Positions 26,412 through 38,680 are shown, counted from the first letter of the stretch. The stretch: DNA of 64,000 nt from Thioclava pacifica DSM 10166 (GCF_000714535.1 NZ_AUND01000003.1:26174-90173); one strand, 5' to 3'. The notes: a model not told the origin generated them from the sequence alone. Program-made: numbers and translations.

Positions 26412-27623
26412 TCACGTCTCCACAGCGGTTCCAGTTGCGGCAATCAGTAGCCCCAATCCTGCGAGCAAGGTAAAACCTCCAGCTTGAAGGCGGTGGCCGG
26501 CCTGCAGGTCTCCGATAGCGGCAATGGCTGATTGAGTAGCATAGTAGAGAGCAAATGCGCGCGATGCGATGCCGATAATCTCGAAAACGCTCGAACTCCA
26601 CGTCAATGCCAGCCCGACGATCCCCAATAGAAAGTAACCGATCTGAGGCCGCACTCGCCCATCGGTCACTTCGACAAGCAACCCGCCGGCCCCGACGACA
26701 TCGGCGACGGCAGCGCTGAATTGCGACAGTAGCGCAGCGCCAATCAACAGTGCGGGTAATATCGGAGCAATGACCCGAAAGATGTAAATTATTGCAGTTT
26801 CTGAAAGGGGGATTGTATTCGCCGGAAACGAGAATGCCAGAAAACCAATATACGCGACGTAAATTATAGAGGCGATAAATTGGGCATATTTCATGCTCTT
26901 TATTCGCGTTTCAGCCGTATATTCAAGGCCAAGATATCTTGACGTTTCAAAACCTTGCACCGTGACAAGAAGGCCAAAGACTAGAGCGACAGCAGTCCAC
27001 CCGCCAGCCTGGGGAGGATTAATTACAACCTCGTCCGCGATCACCTTATCAGCAAGAAAATGAACAAGACCGACCATCATCCCGGCTATGATGGCAAGTT
27101 TCAGAGAGACTGATGTTTTTTCAAGACCTTCCAGTGCATCAAAGCCGCGTATAAGCCCTGTGACTGCAATAAAGAAGAAAACTGCGGTCGTAACGAGCCG
27201 CGCCTCGAATCTGCTTCCGCCGTCATCGGTCAGGCTTACGGCAAAGGCGCCAAAGAGATTCAGATAATACGCCACGGAAATCACGTAGGCGAATATCAAG
27301 ATCCAACTTGATACTCTTTCAATGAAAAGTTCCGGTCGACTGCGATTATCGGCGGTCAATGCAATTCGCGCAATATTCGCGCGGATGGCACCACCAAACA
27401 GAAAAGCTAATCCGCACAGTGCCATCATCGCAACCGGGGCCGCATAACCAAAGGAAGCGTCCAGGATCGGCCCCACAACCAGGAACCCGCTGCCGATGAT
27501 AGACGCGAGCGGGGTTACCGTTGCTCGCCAACCACGTAGCGTTCGAACCTTGGGGTGAAATAAGGTTGCAGCCACTACCAAGCAGCTGACAAGAATAGCA
27601 ATATCAAGGATAGGGGACGACAA
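26412..27623 (-). CDS. Multi-span membrane transporter-like protein
   Basis: The product, about 403 residues, has 10-12 predicted membrane helices and a glycine-rich first helix with SIIGSGFLVVGPILDASFGY, which recalls the broken helix of the APC amino acid transporter superfamily. Others are VSSWILIFAYVISVAYYLNL, AIIAGMMVGLVHFLAD and PALLIGAALLSQFSAAVADV. I cannot name substrate or family with certainty. The start is taken as TTG at 27623 because AAAGGAG lies just before it; the frame is open further up, but there it runs through a rhomboid-gene remnant. The GC content is visibly lower than in all neighbouring genes (many ATT, AAA, TTT codons), which suggests separate acquisition. It separates the metallo-hydrolase and rhomboid genes of the island. 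Confidence 0.65.
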   Translation of the reverse strand: MSSPILDIAILVSCLVVAATLFHPKVRTLRGWRATVTPLASIIGSGFLVVGPILDASFGYAAPVAMMALCGLAFLFGGAIRANIARIALTADNRSRPELFIERVSSWILIFAYVISVAYYLNLFGAFAVSLTDDGGSRFEARLVTTAVFFFIAVTGLIRGFDALEGLEKTSVSLKLAIIAGMMVGLVHFLADKVIADEVVINPPQAGGWTAVALVFGLLVTVQGFETSRYLGLEYTAETRIKSMKYAQFIASIIYVAYIGFLAFSFPANTIPLSETAIIYIFRVIAPILPALLIGAALLSQFSAAVADVVGAGGLLVEVTDGRVRPQIGYFLLGIVGLALTWSSSVFEIIGIASRAFALYYATQSAIAAIGDLQAGHRLQAGGFTLLAGLGLLIAATGTAVET

Positions 27624-27797
27624 CGTCACTCCTTTCAATCCGCGCAATGGCACCAGCGGGAATTCGAACAGGAGCGGGTCCAGCACACGCGTCGGCAAGC
27701 TGGTCAAATAGAGAAAGGCAACCACGCTCACGGCTATGACCGTCAAGACGATGATGGGCGGAAATCGTCATGCACCGCCGTCGAGATTGGGGATCAT
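27624..27797 (-). pseudogene. Duplicated N-terminal fragment of the rhomboid gene
   Basis: The minus strand reads MIPNLDGGA, an in-frame TGA, then RFPPIIVLTVIAVSVVAFLY and LTSLPTRVLDPLLFEFPLVP. This aligns with the N-terminus of the rhomboid at 26347 (RYPPVIVWAVIGMSVLAFLY, QTSLPPRVLDRFLFEFALVP). The copy ends abruptly near 27624 where the transporter-like gene starts. It is the stump of a second rhomboid gene that was cut by, or lost upon, insertion of the low-GC gene. Confidence 0.8.
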
Positions 27798-27812
27798 GCC
27801 ACCGCACTTCTG

Positions 27813-28748
27813 TCAGAACCTGTTCGCCGGAATCTTGAAGTAGCTGTGGCCATCCGCCTCCGGTTCGGGCAGTTGCCCGCCCCGGAGGTTAACCTGAAGC
27901 GCGGCGAGCATCCGGTCGGGCAGGGGCAGCGTTCGGTCGCGCGCCTCACGCTTGGCGATATACGCGGCCTTCGAGACGTTCCCGCCCACATGGATATTCC
28001 GCGCCTTCTGCTCCCCCACCGTGCTTTTCCATTCCGGCGCGTGCCGGTCCGCGGTGCCATAATCGTGGCCAATGAAGACCCGGTGATCGTCGGGATGATC
28101 GAGTATCGCCGCGATGCTGTCGTAGAGCTGAGCGGCCGAACCGCCGGGGAAGTCTGCCCGCGACGTGCCGGCATCGGGCTGCATCAGCGTGTCATGCGCG
28201 AAGATGGCATCGCCTGCGACATAGGTAATAGAGCCCAGAGTGTGACCGGGCGAGAGCATCACCGCTACGCTGACATCGCCGATCCTGAAATTGTCCCCGT
28301 CCGTCAGGAGCCGGTCGAAATCCGGTTCCACCGGGAAGGCGTCGGGCAGGTTGTAGATATCACGCCACAGAACGGCTATGTCGCGCACCTTTTCGCCGAT
28401 CGCCGTGGGGGCGCCAGTCTGCTGCTTAAGCCATGCCGCGGCCATGAGGTGGTCGGCATGGGGATGGGTATCGAGAATCCATTCGATCTCCAGCCCCCGT
28501 TCGCGCACATATTTCAGCGCCCATCCGGCATGATCGAACCGGGTCGAGAACGACCGTGGGTCAAATTGCTGAACGACGTCGATGAGGACGCATTTTCTTG
28601 TCGGCGTGTCTATGCAGATGTATTGGCAGCTGCCCGTATCGGGCTCATAGAACCCCACCACTTCGGGGCTTCCAGCCCCGCGCGAGGGCGAGACGCGGTA
28701 GAGGATGTCCCCAGGGCCGTCGCTGGCCTCCGATCCGTCATGTGTCAT
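27813..28748 (-). CDS. ETHE1/Blh-like metallo-beta-lactamase-fold hydrolase
   Basis: The 311-residue protein has the metal site of the MBL superfamily: ILDTHPHADHLMAAAWLKQQ (HxHxDH), LSPGHTLGSITYV (third His), AIFAHDTLMQPDAGTSRADF (bridging Asp) and VFIGHDYG (last His). The segment DAGTSRADFPGGSAAQLYDS is the pattern of the persulfide dioxygenase (ETHE1) and Blh groups, which oxidise glutathione persulfide or take part in sulfide and biofilm responses. Its stop overlaps the bacterioferritin gene's upstream end by 4 bases (its ATG at 28748 lies over the bfr stop), so they are coupled. In the island it may protect against reactive sulfur or oxygen species. The exact substrate is not shown. Confidence 0.82.
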   Translation of the reverse strand: MTHDGSEASDGPGDILYRVSPSRGAGSPEVVGFYEPDTGSCQYICIDTPTRKCVLIDVVQQFDPRSFSTRFDHAGWALKYVRERGLEIEWILDTHPHADHLMAAAWLKQQTGAPTAIGEKVRDIAVLWRDIYNLPDAFPVEPDFDRLLTDGDNFRIGDVSVAVMLSPGHTLGSITYVAGDAIFAHDTLMQPDAGTSRADFPGGSAAQLYDSIAAILDHPDDHRVFIGHDYGTADRHAPEWKSTVGEQKARNIHVGGNVSKAAYIAKREARDRTLPLPDRMLAALQVNLRGGQLPEPEADGHSYFKIPANRF

Positions 28749-29224
28749 TGCGCATCTGCCTCTTCCAGAAACCGCAGGCTGTAACTGGCCTCGCCAAGCC
28801 TGTCGATGAGGTCGAGCTGCAACTCCAGCCAGGCCTTGTGCCCTTCCTCGTCGAGCACGATTTCCTCGAACAGCATTCGCGATCCGATGTCGTTTTCCTC
28901 TGCCGCGGCGCGTGCCGCCTGGCTGTAGAAGGCAATCGCCTCTTCCTCGTCCTTGAGGTCGGCTTCGAACATCTCGCGCAGGGTCTTTGCCCGAACCGGA
29001 GGTTTGTCGAAAGCCACGTCGGGCTCACCCTTGAGAAACAGGATCCGCTCCAGAAAACGGTCGGAATGGCCGGTTTCCTCGGTCTGTTCCTCACGCATCT
29101 GCGCGGCGAGACCGACAAGGCCCCAGTCCTCGAGGACATGGGCATGAAGCTGATACTGGTGTGTGGCGCTGATCTCCATCTTGAGCGCCTTGTTCAGGTT
29201 CTCGATTGTCTTGGCGTTGGACAT
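28745..29224 (-). CDS. Bacterioferritin-like protein without haem Met
   Basis: A 159-residue four-helix ferritin-like protein that aligns over its whole length with bacterioferritin. The di-iron ligands are present: Glu17 (KMEISATHQY), Glu50 and His53 (EETGHSDRF), a Glu at 93-95, and Glu126 with His129 (LDEEGHKAWLE). In Bfr, the residue after the second Glu is the haem-binding Met52 (DEMKHADRY); here it is Thr51. So ferroxidase activity is possible while haem binding as in classical Bfr is not expected. It could detoxify iron and peroxide like a Dps or Bfr subunit. The gene lies between an NDUFS4-domain gene and the ETHE1-like gene, overlapping the latter. Confidence 0.85.
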   Translation of the reverse strand: MSNAKTIENLNKALKMEISATHQYQLHAHVLEDWGLVGLAAQMREEQTEETGHSDRFLERILFLKGEPDVAFDKPPVRAKTLREMFEADLKDEEEAIAFYSQAARAAAEENDIGSRMLFEEIVLDEEGHKAWLELQLDLIDRLGEASYSLRFLEEADAQ

Positions 29225-29277
29225 TCCGTCTCTCCTCGGTTGGGTTATGGTAAAGTCTCAGCTCCGCAGGCGGGGCG

Positions 29278-29862
29278 TCACGTCTTGTGCCGCCCCGCCG
29301 CGACGGTCACCCCCGTCCATGCCGGGGGATCGGAGGCGGGGAAGGATTCGAGATCGGCCTCAAGGACCGGATCGAGCGGGCGATCATCGGTCCCGGACAG
29401 ATCGCGCGCGCCATCCTGATCGGCCGCCTTGCGCAGGCGGTGGTCCGAATGCCCCTGACCCGTGCCGGAGGGAATCCGAAAGGCCCCCGGCGCATCGGCC
29501 CCCTTGTAGAGCCGGTGCCGTTCCTGCCCCCGCCAGGGGTTGGGCGCGGCGCGGCGCGGGGCGTCCGCACGCACGACATAAGCCCAGTCCTGCCGCTCGG
29601 CGAAGTCCACGGCGCTATCGCGGTCGGGGAATTTCAGTCGGATCGGGCGATAGGCGTCGTCGCTGGAGGTGTAGCCCATCAGCGGGTCGATCTCGGGCCG
29701 CCGCGATGGCTCGAACTCAAGGACCCAGTAATTCGGCCGGGGCGCCGATGTCATCGCGGAGCGCGCCGGGCGATAGATGATCGCCGTCGGCACGTCCCAC
29801 GAGCGCTGATCGGTGCCGGGAATCTTCGGCGCGAAGGGCGGGCGGTTGTGGCCGTGCATCAT
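29278..29862 (-). CDS. NDUFS4-domain protein (complex I accessory-like)
   Basis: Residues 20-100 match the NDUFS4/ETC complex I subunit domain: TAIIYRPARSAMTSAPRPNY, WVLEFEPSRRPEIDPLMGYT and FPDRDSAVDFAERQDWAYVV. In alphaproteobacteria and mitochondria NDUFS4 is a small accessory subunit of NADH dehydrogenase. The present protein (194 aa) is longer, with a C-terminal half rich in Arg, His and Asp that ends with LEADLESFPASDPPAW, a short motif seen in many unrelated small stress proteins. Its start overlaps the stop of the HPF-sigma gene by four bases (ATGA). Why an NDUFS4 domain is in a proteostasis operon is unknown; it may bind damaged NADH dehydrogenase or another partner. Confidence 0.8.
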   Translation of the reverse strand: MMHGHNRPPFAPKIPGTDQRSWDVPTAIIYRPARSAMTSAPRPNYWVLEFEPSRRPEIDPLMGYTSSDDAYRPIRLKFPDRDSAVDFAERQDWAYVVRADAPRRAAPNPWRGQERHRLYKGADAPGAFRIPSGTGQGHSDHRLRKAADQDGARDLSGTDDRPLDPVLEADLESFPASDPPAWTGVTVAAGRHKT

Positions 29863-30998
29863 GACGTTTCTCCCTCTCTCTCGACGGACAGCGCGGTCTC
29901 GATCCGACTGCGGTCTTCGATCGGCAAGGGCAGGCGTGCGGTCATCTTCCGCACGGCGGCGAGCGTCGCCCCCGCGCGGTCGGAGGAATGACCGGCGTCG
30001 CCCAGCTTTTCGCGCAGGTAGCTATGCGCCGCCGCGACAGTGCGTGTCACCTCATCCTCGGGAATGCCGAGAATCGCCGCGGCGCGCTCGGCGGGCGTGT
30101 CGTCCAGATCGACCAGGGCGACAACCCTGCGCCAGAGCGCGGGAAGAGCGGCGATCGCCCGATGCAGGGCCTGCGCGCTTTCCTGGCTGGCGGCGGCCGC
30201 TTCCGGGTCTTCCCCCGTTTCGTCGGCCACGAGTTCCTCGAGCAGCAGCATGTCGTCGGGCTGGTAGAACTCGAACATCTCCTGATCCGCTTCGGTCGGC
30301 TCCTCCGCCGGGGCCTCGGGTGCGGCGTCGAGCGAGGCCGCATCCTGCGGCACCGCGCGTCGGGCGGCGCGGGCTTCTTCCCCGATGGTCTCGAAGGCCA
30401 GACGTTTCAGCCAGTCGCCAACCGAGAATTCCGAGGGCCGATCCTCGAAGAGGGACAGCCCCTTGAGGATCGTCGCATCGACCAGCGACCGCACACTCAG
30501 ATAGCCTTCGGGAACCTCTCCGCTGCATTCGAGATAGGTCAACTCGCGCCGCACCGTGTCATAGACCGCATCGAGGTGATCCTCGATCAGGTCGAAGAAC
30601 AACGCGCGCCGTTCCGCCTCGGCAGCATCGCGCACCGGGGGAAGGGGGGCGCCGATCCGGCGGCGGCGGGCAGGGCGCTTGACCTGGTGCTCGTGCTTGA
30701 GGCGCCCCACATGCCGGTCGACCCGGTGGCGCAGGTCGGCAAAGGCCTTGCGCAGGACAGGCTCGATCTCGAACCCGTCCTCATGGGCCGCGATCACGCC
30801 AGAGGGCAGTTGCAGGCGCAGGCTGACATGGATGCGGGTCTTGCCCTTCGTCTGCGAGGCGCTCACGTCGAGCCGGACAAGATCCTCGGAAAAGCGCGCG
30901 AGATGCGGCGCGAGCTGGCGTACCTCCTCCTGGATGACCTCGGGCGCACGCTGCTGCCCGTGGCGGTCGAGATTGCGAAATGCCTGTGCGACTTTCAT
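29859..30998 (-). CDS. HPF/RaiA domain fused to sigma-70-like regions
   Basis: This 379-residue protein appears to join two modules. Residues 1-115 resemble the ribosome hibernation factor HPF/RaiA: an FRNLDRHG start, LVRLDVSASQTKGKTRIHVS, and LRKAFADLRHRVDRHVGRLK. From about 125 it resembles a sigma-70 family protein: a region-2-like part (FFDLIEDHLDAVYDTVRREL, LVDATILKGLSLFEDRPSEF, LKRLAFETIGEEARAARR) and, after an acidic linker (215-265), a region-4-like helix-turn-helix (RAIAALPALWRRVVALVDLD, then PAERAAAILGIPEDEVTRTV). The protein sits just below clpG and overlaps the next gene. A sigma factor or decoy tethered to, or released from, ribosomes by stress is one idea. Both domain calls are by pattern and need a profile search. 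Confidence 0.7.
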   Translation of the reverse strand: MKVAQAFRNLDRHGQQRAPEVIQEEVRQLAPHLARFSEDLVRLDVSASQTKGKTRIHVSLRLQLPSGVIAAHEDGFEIEPVLRKAFADLRHRVDRHVGRLKHEHQVKRPARRRRIGAPLPPVRDAAEAERRALFFDLIEDHLDAVYDTVRRELTYLECSGEVPEGYLSVRSLVDATILKGLSLFEDRPSEFSVGDWLKRLAFETIGEEARAARRAVPQDAASLDAAPEAPAEEPTEADQEMFEFYQPDDMLLLEELVADETGEDPEAAAASQESAQALHRAIAALPALWRRVVALVDLDDTPAERAAAILGIPEDEVTRTVAAAHSYLREKLGDAGHSSDRAGATLAAVRKMTARLPLPIEDRSRIETALSVEREGETS

Positions 30999-31032
30999 GC
31001 CGTTCTCCTTCCGATTTTATCCTGCATCGAAT

Positions 31033-31062
31033 GGCCGGGCGCGATGATCCACGCGCCCGGCC
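31033..31062 (-). terminator. Strong hairpin between clpG and the HPF-sigma gene
   Basis: GGCCGGGCGCG and CGCGCCCGGCC pair perfectly over 11 bp around an 8-base loop, 27 bases past the clpG stop. There is no U-run, so transcription may be reduced rather than stopped, giving less of the downstream genes than of clpG. Confidence 0.55.
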
Positions 31063-31088
31063 GCTGTCCTGCGATTTCAGGGCGAGGC

Positions 31089-34004
<2,916 letters not shown>

Positions 34005-34074
34005 TTTTTGGGCTCCTTCAAGTTGAAATTGTCACGACTACACATTGAAGTGCGTGACGTGGATATGACCTGTA

Positions 34075-35907
<1,833 letters not shown>

Positions 35908-36061
35908 TTCTCACCTGTTAGGTTCCAACCCGCGAACAGCTTAATGCGTTGTCGGCGCACCGCCAGATCATAGTCGCGCCCCACCTCGTTTTTCGGGGAC
36001 GGGATCATTCCAGGGGTCGAAACCGTCCGGCCCTTCGGCTATCTACGGGCGACTGACCCCG

Positions 36062-37015
36062 ATGAAAGGCCCGGCCGAGATGACGTTCAAGCCCCGCCAC
36101 CGGTTCATCAACCTTGCCCAGTCTGTCCTGCTGCTGGCGGGAATGGGCGCCATCGGCTGGGTCGCGCTCAATGCCATCGTCGGCCCCGATCTGGCGCTGG
36201 CCATCGTTCTGGGCTCGCTGGGTGGGCTCCTGCTGGCGCCGGGGATGTCGAAACAGATCCTGATCCGCGCCTATCGCGCCCGCCGCCTGACCGGGCGCGA
36301 CTTTCCCGAGGGGCTGGCGATCCTGGGCGAGCTGGCGCGCCGGGCGGGATTGCCGCGGGTGCCGGAACTCTACTACATCCCCAGCGCGCTGCCCAACGCC
36401 TTTGCCATGGGCAACCCGGAAGACAGCGTGGTCTGCGTCAGCGACGGGCTGCTGCGTTTGCTCAACCGCCGCGAGCTGGCCGGCGTGCTGGCCCATGAGA
36501 TCGCCCATGTCGCCAATCGCGACCTGTGGATCATGGGGCTCGCCGATGCGATGTCGCGGGCGGTTTCGCTGGCCTCCTGGTTCGGCCAGGTTATCCTGCT
36601 TCTGAACCTGCCGCTGATCCTGATGGGCGCGGCCTATGTGCCTTGGGAGGTGCCGCTTCTGCTGATCTTCTCGCCCACGATCATGGCGCTCTTGCAACTC
36701 GCGCTGTCGCGGACGCGGGAATACGACGCCGATCTGGGCGGCGCGCGGCTGAGCGGCGATCCGGAGGGACTGGCCTCGGCGCTTCTCAAGCTCGAACGCA
36801 GCGCGGGGCGGTTTTGGGAAGAGATGATCCTGCCCGGCCGCCGCATCCCCGTGCCCTCGCTGCTGCGCACCCATCCGCCGACCGAAGAGCGCGTGCGGCG
36901 GCTGCGCGCGCTCGAAGCGCCGCGTCGGCCGCCGCATCCCGAGACGGCGCTGCGCGTGCCGCAGGCCGGTCGGGTCGAGGCGCCGCGCTTCGGGCCCTGG
37001 GGTGTCTGGCGCTGA
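36062..37015 (+). CDS. HtpX-like M48 membrane metalloprotease
   Basis: The 317-residue product is a membrane-bound peptidase of family M48, like HtpX. Two N-terminal helices (LAQSVLLLAGMGAIGWVALN; LALAIVLGSLGGLLLAPG) precede the conserved AMGNPEDSVVCVSDGLLRLL and the zinc site ELAGVLAHEIAHVANRDLWI (HEIAH). Then come another pair of helices (around ILLLNLPLILMGAAYVPW) and the third ligand region SRTREYDADLGGARLSGDP (Glu in REYDAD). HtpX acts with FtsH on damaged membrane proteins. The start is given as 36062; ATG at 36080 is also possible. It is divergent from ftsH and just upstream of the heat-shock promoter of the hsp20 genes. The C-terminal tail is long and Arg/Pro-rich. Confidence 0.9.
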   Translation: MKGPAEMTFKPRHRFINLAQSVLLLAGMGAIGWVALNAIVGPDLALAIVLGSLGGLLLAPGMSKQILIRAYRARRLTGRDFPEGLAILGELARRAGLPRVPELYYIPSALPNAFAMGNPEDSVVCVSDGLLRLLNRRELAGVLAHEIAHVANRDLWIMGLADAMSRAVSLASWFGQVILLLNLPLILMGAAYVPWEVPLLLIFSPTIMALLQLALSRTREYDADLGGARLSGDPEGLASALLKLERSAGRFWEEMILPGRRIPVPSLLRTHPPTEERVRRLRALEAPRRPPHPETALRVPQAGRVEAPRFGPWGVWR

Positions 37016-37037
37016 GCGAAAATTTCGCCGCCCCCCT

Positions 37038-37066
37038 CTTGAAACGGCCGCGAAACCTTCCTTTTT
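37038..37066 (+). promoter_or_regulatory. Heat-shock sigma (RpoH) promoter candidate
   Basis: CTTGAAA (37038-37044) is a perfect RpoH -35 box; 18 bases after its CTTG comes CCTTTTT (37060-37066), one mismatch from the alphaproteobacterial -10 CYTATNT. It lies between htpX and the first hsp20 gene and would give a leader of about 200 nt. Confidence 0.55.
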
Positions 37067-37182
37067 GGGACTGGAGACGCCCGATTGGGGTTTCAAGGAT
37101 ACGCAGAGAGGTTCGGCTGCAAGAGCGGACCACCGATCGCTCGCCAGTTCGGGAGTGAATCGGGAACGCGACCACAATCGAA

Positions 37183-37282
37183 CGCCGATCATTCGGCGGA
37201 CCTTTCAACGTGTCCGGCTCCTCGGGCGCCCGATCTGACGCGGCCTGTTCGCGTCATTGACTGGCTATGAAGGAGGCGAGAC
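37183..37282 (+). promoter_or_regulatory. ROSE-like RNA thermometer of hsp20
   Basis: The leader folds into a row of hairpins: CGCCGA/TCGGCG (37183-37198), the palindromic GGGCGCCC (near 37224-37231), and GACGCG/CGCGTC (37237-37255). The last element, CTGGCT, can face the Shine-Dalgarno AGGAGG across a 4-base loop (ATGA), with G-G and other weak pairs, as in the U(U/C)GCU-AGGA pairing of ROSE thermometers. ROSE elements control hsp20 genes in alphaproteobacteria, so heat melting of the last hairpin is likely. Confidence 0.5.
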
Positions 37283-37711
37283 ATGCTCTATCCCACTTTC
37301 GCACGGCGCAGCGATCCCTTTTCGCTGATGCGCTCCATGATGCGCGACGCCGACCTTTTCGCGCCGATGGTCTCGGCCCGACCCGCCTTTCCGGCGGTGA
37401 ATATCTGGCAGAACGACGAGGCCGTGGCGATCACCGCCGAACTGCCCGGCGTCGATCCGGCCGATATCGACATCCATGTAAAGGACAACGTGCTGACCCT
37501 TTCGGGCGAGCGCAAGGCGCCGGACCTTCCCGAAGGGGCCCGCTGGCACCGCAACGAACGCGGCTATGGCAAGTTCAGCCGTGCCGTCCGTCTGCCCTTC
37601 GCCGCCTCCGACGACAAGGTCGAGGCGCGGATGACCGATGGCGTGCTGCGTATCGTCGTCGGCCGGCCGGAAGAGGACAAGCCGAAGAAGATTGCGATCA
37701 AGGCCGCCTGA
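37283..37711 (+). CDS. Small heat-shock protein Hsp20 (first)
   Basis: The 142-residue protein is an alpha-crystallin-type holdase that keeps unfolding proteins soluble. The N-terminal arm (MLYPTFARRSDPFSLMRSMM) is followed by the alpha-crystallin domain from about 45: AVAITAELPGVDPADIDIHV, LTLSGERKAP, and the C-terminal GVLRIVVGRPEEDKPKKIAI. The I-x-I anchor is seen as KKIAIKAA near the end. A very good ribosome binding site (AAGGAGG) lies 6 bases before the ATG. It is the first of three consecutive hsp20 genes with 15-18 bases between them, clearly one operon, controlled by the RpoH-type promoter and the ROSE-like leader. Confidence 0.95.
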   Translation: MLYPTFARRSDPFSLMRSMMRDADLFAPMVSARPAFPAVNIWQNDEAVAITAELPGVDPADIDIHVKDNVLTLSGERKAPDLPEGARWHRNERGYGKFSRAVRLPFAASDDKVEARMTDGVLRIVVGRPEEDKPKKIAIKAA

Positions 37712-37726
37712 TAGGAGGAGTTCGAC

Positions 37727-38125
37727 ATGACCACCGAAGTTACTAAAACTGCCGAGAAGACCCCGGCCGAGACGCCCGAGACCACCACCGGCGGGCACAT
37801 CTATCAGCCGCTGGCCGATATCGTCGAGACAGACGAGGGCGTGACGCTGATGCTCGAGATGCCGGGTGTTGTCCCCGATGACGTGGATGTCACTCTGGAA
37901 AAGCGCGTGCTGACGATCCGCGGCAAGGTGCGGCCCACCAGCACCGAAAAGCTGCAACTGGCCTATGCCGAATATGGCGAGGGCGATTACGAGCGATCCT
38001 TCACCCTGTCGGAGGATTTCGACCCCGAAAGGATCGAGGCATCGGTCTCGCACGGCGTGCTGACGCTCTCGCTGCCGCGCGCGGCCGAGACCAAGCCGAA
38101 GAAGATCGCCGTCAAGGCGTCCTGA
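37727..38125 (+). CDS. Small heat-shock protein Hsp20 (second)
   Basis: This 132-residue Hsp20 belongs to a different subgroup from the first: its N-terminal arm is short, Thr/Glu-rich and likely disordered (MTTEVTKTAEKTPAETPETT). The alpha-crystallin domain contains EGVTLMLEMPGVVPDDVDVT, LTIRGKVRPTS, then YERSFTLSEDFDPERIEASV and HGVLTLSLPRAAE. It ends PKKIAVKAS, with the I-x-V anchor. The ribosome binding site GGAGGAG fits. Such Thr/Glu-start Hsp20s resemble the sHsp found in LHR islands next to ClpK/ClpG. Small Hsps of different classes may form mixed oligomers and pass clients to ClpG. Confidence 0.94.
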   Translation: MTTEVTKTAEKTPAETPETTTGGHIYQPLADIVETDEGVTLMLEMPGVVPDDVDVTLEKRVLTIRGKVRPTSTEKLQLAYAEYGEGDYERSFTLSEDFDPERIEASVSHGVLTLSLPRAAETKPKKIAVKAS

Positions 38126-38143
38126 CCAGAAGGAGGAATGGAT

Positions 38144-38635
38144 ATGCAGATCAAGGACCTGATCCCCTGGGCGCACAAGGATCGCGCGCCCGAACCGAAG
38201 AGCGGCGAGCAGAACCCAATCGCTACGCTTCAGCGCGACATGAACCGTCTGTTCGAAGGCTTCTGGAACCGCGTCGGCGATCTCGACTGGCCTTGGGGCA
38301 GCGGTGAGGCCCGCTCGGACGTGGTCGAGACCAAGGATGCGGTCGAGGTGTCGATCGAACTGCCCGGCATGGAGATGAAGGACATCGAGGTGTCTGTCAG
38401 CGACGACATGCTGACCGTCAAGGGCGAGAAGAAGATCGAGCGGCAGGAGGAGAAGAAGGGCTACTACCTCTCCGAGCGCAGCTATGGCGCGATTTACCGC
38501 ACGATTCCGCTGCCGCCCGGCGTCGATGGCGAGAAGGCCGAGGCGAGTTTCAAGGACGGCGTGCTGACGATCCGTCTGCCGCAGACACCCGAAGCCCAAG
38601 CCAAGGTCAAGCGCATCGAGGTCAAGGGCGCCTGA
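38144..38635 (+). CDS. Small heat-shock protein Hsp20 (third)
   Basis: A 163-residue, class-A-like Hsp20. The N-terminal arm (QIKDLIPWAHKDR, LQRDMNRLFEGFWNRVGDLD) has the aromatic pattern of the archaeal/bacterial Hsp16.5-type proteins; the alpha-crystallin domain includes DAVEVSIELPGMEMKDIEVS, LTVKGEKKIERQEEKKGYYL, SERSYGAIYRTIPLPPGVDG and FKDGVLTIRLPQ. The start at 38144 (MQIKDL) is used since AGGAGG is 7 bases before it; the ATG two codons upstream overlaps the ribosome binding site too closely. It closes the three-gene hsp20 operon and is followed by a strong terminator. Confidence 0.94.
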   Translation: MQIKDLIPWAHKDRAPEPKSGEQNPIATLQRDMNRLFEGFWNRVGDLDWPWGSGEARSDVVETKDAVEVSIELPGMEMKDIEVSVSDDMLTVKGEKKIERQEEKKGYYLSERSYGAIYRTIPLPPGVDGEKAEASFKDGVLTIRLPQTPEAQAKVKRIEVKGA

Positions 38636-38646
38636 GGGCGTGTCAC

Positions 38647-38680
38647 GGCGCCGCCGCGGGATAACCCGGCGGCGCCTTTT
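38647..38680 (+). terminator. Intrinsic terminator of the hsp20 operon
   Basis: GGCGCCGCCG and CGGCGGCGCC pair perfectly over 10 bp, followed directly by TTTT. Located 12 bases after the stop of the third hsp20 gene. It separates the hsp20 operon from the degP-psiE-cbpAM genes. Confidence 0.85.

Noticed and set aside
27624..27746. Rhomboid-like N-terminus as a real part of the transporter-like protein
   Set aside because: The ORF starts with TTG inside a rhomboid remnant that has a stop in frame; a better start with AAAGGAG exists at 27623.
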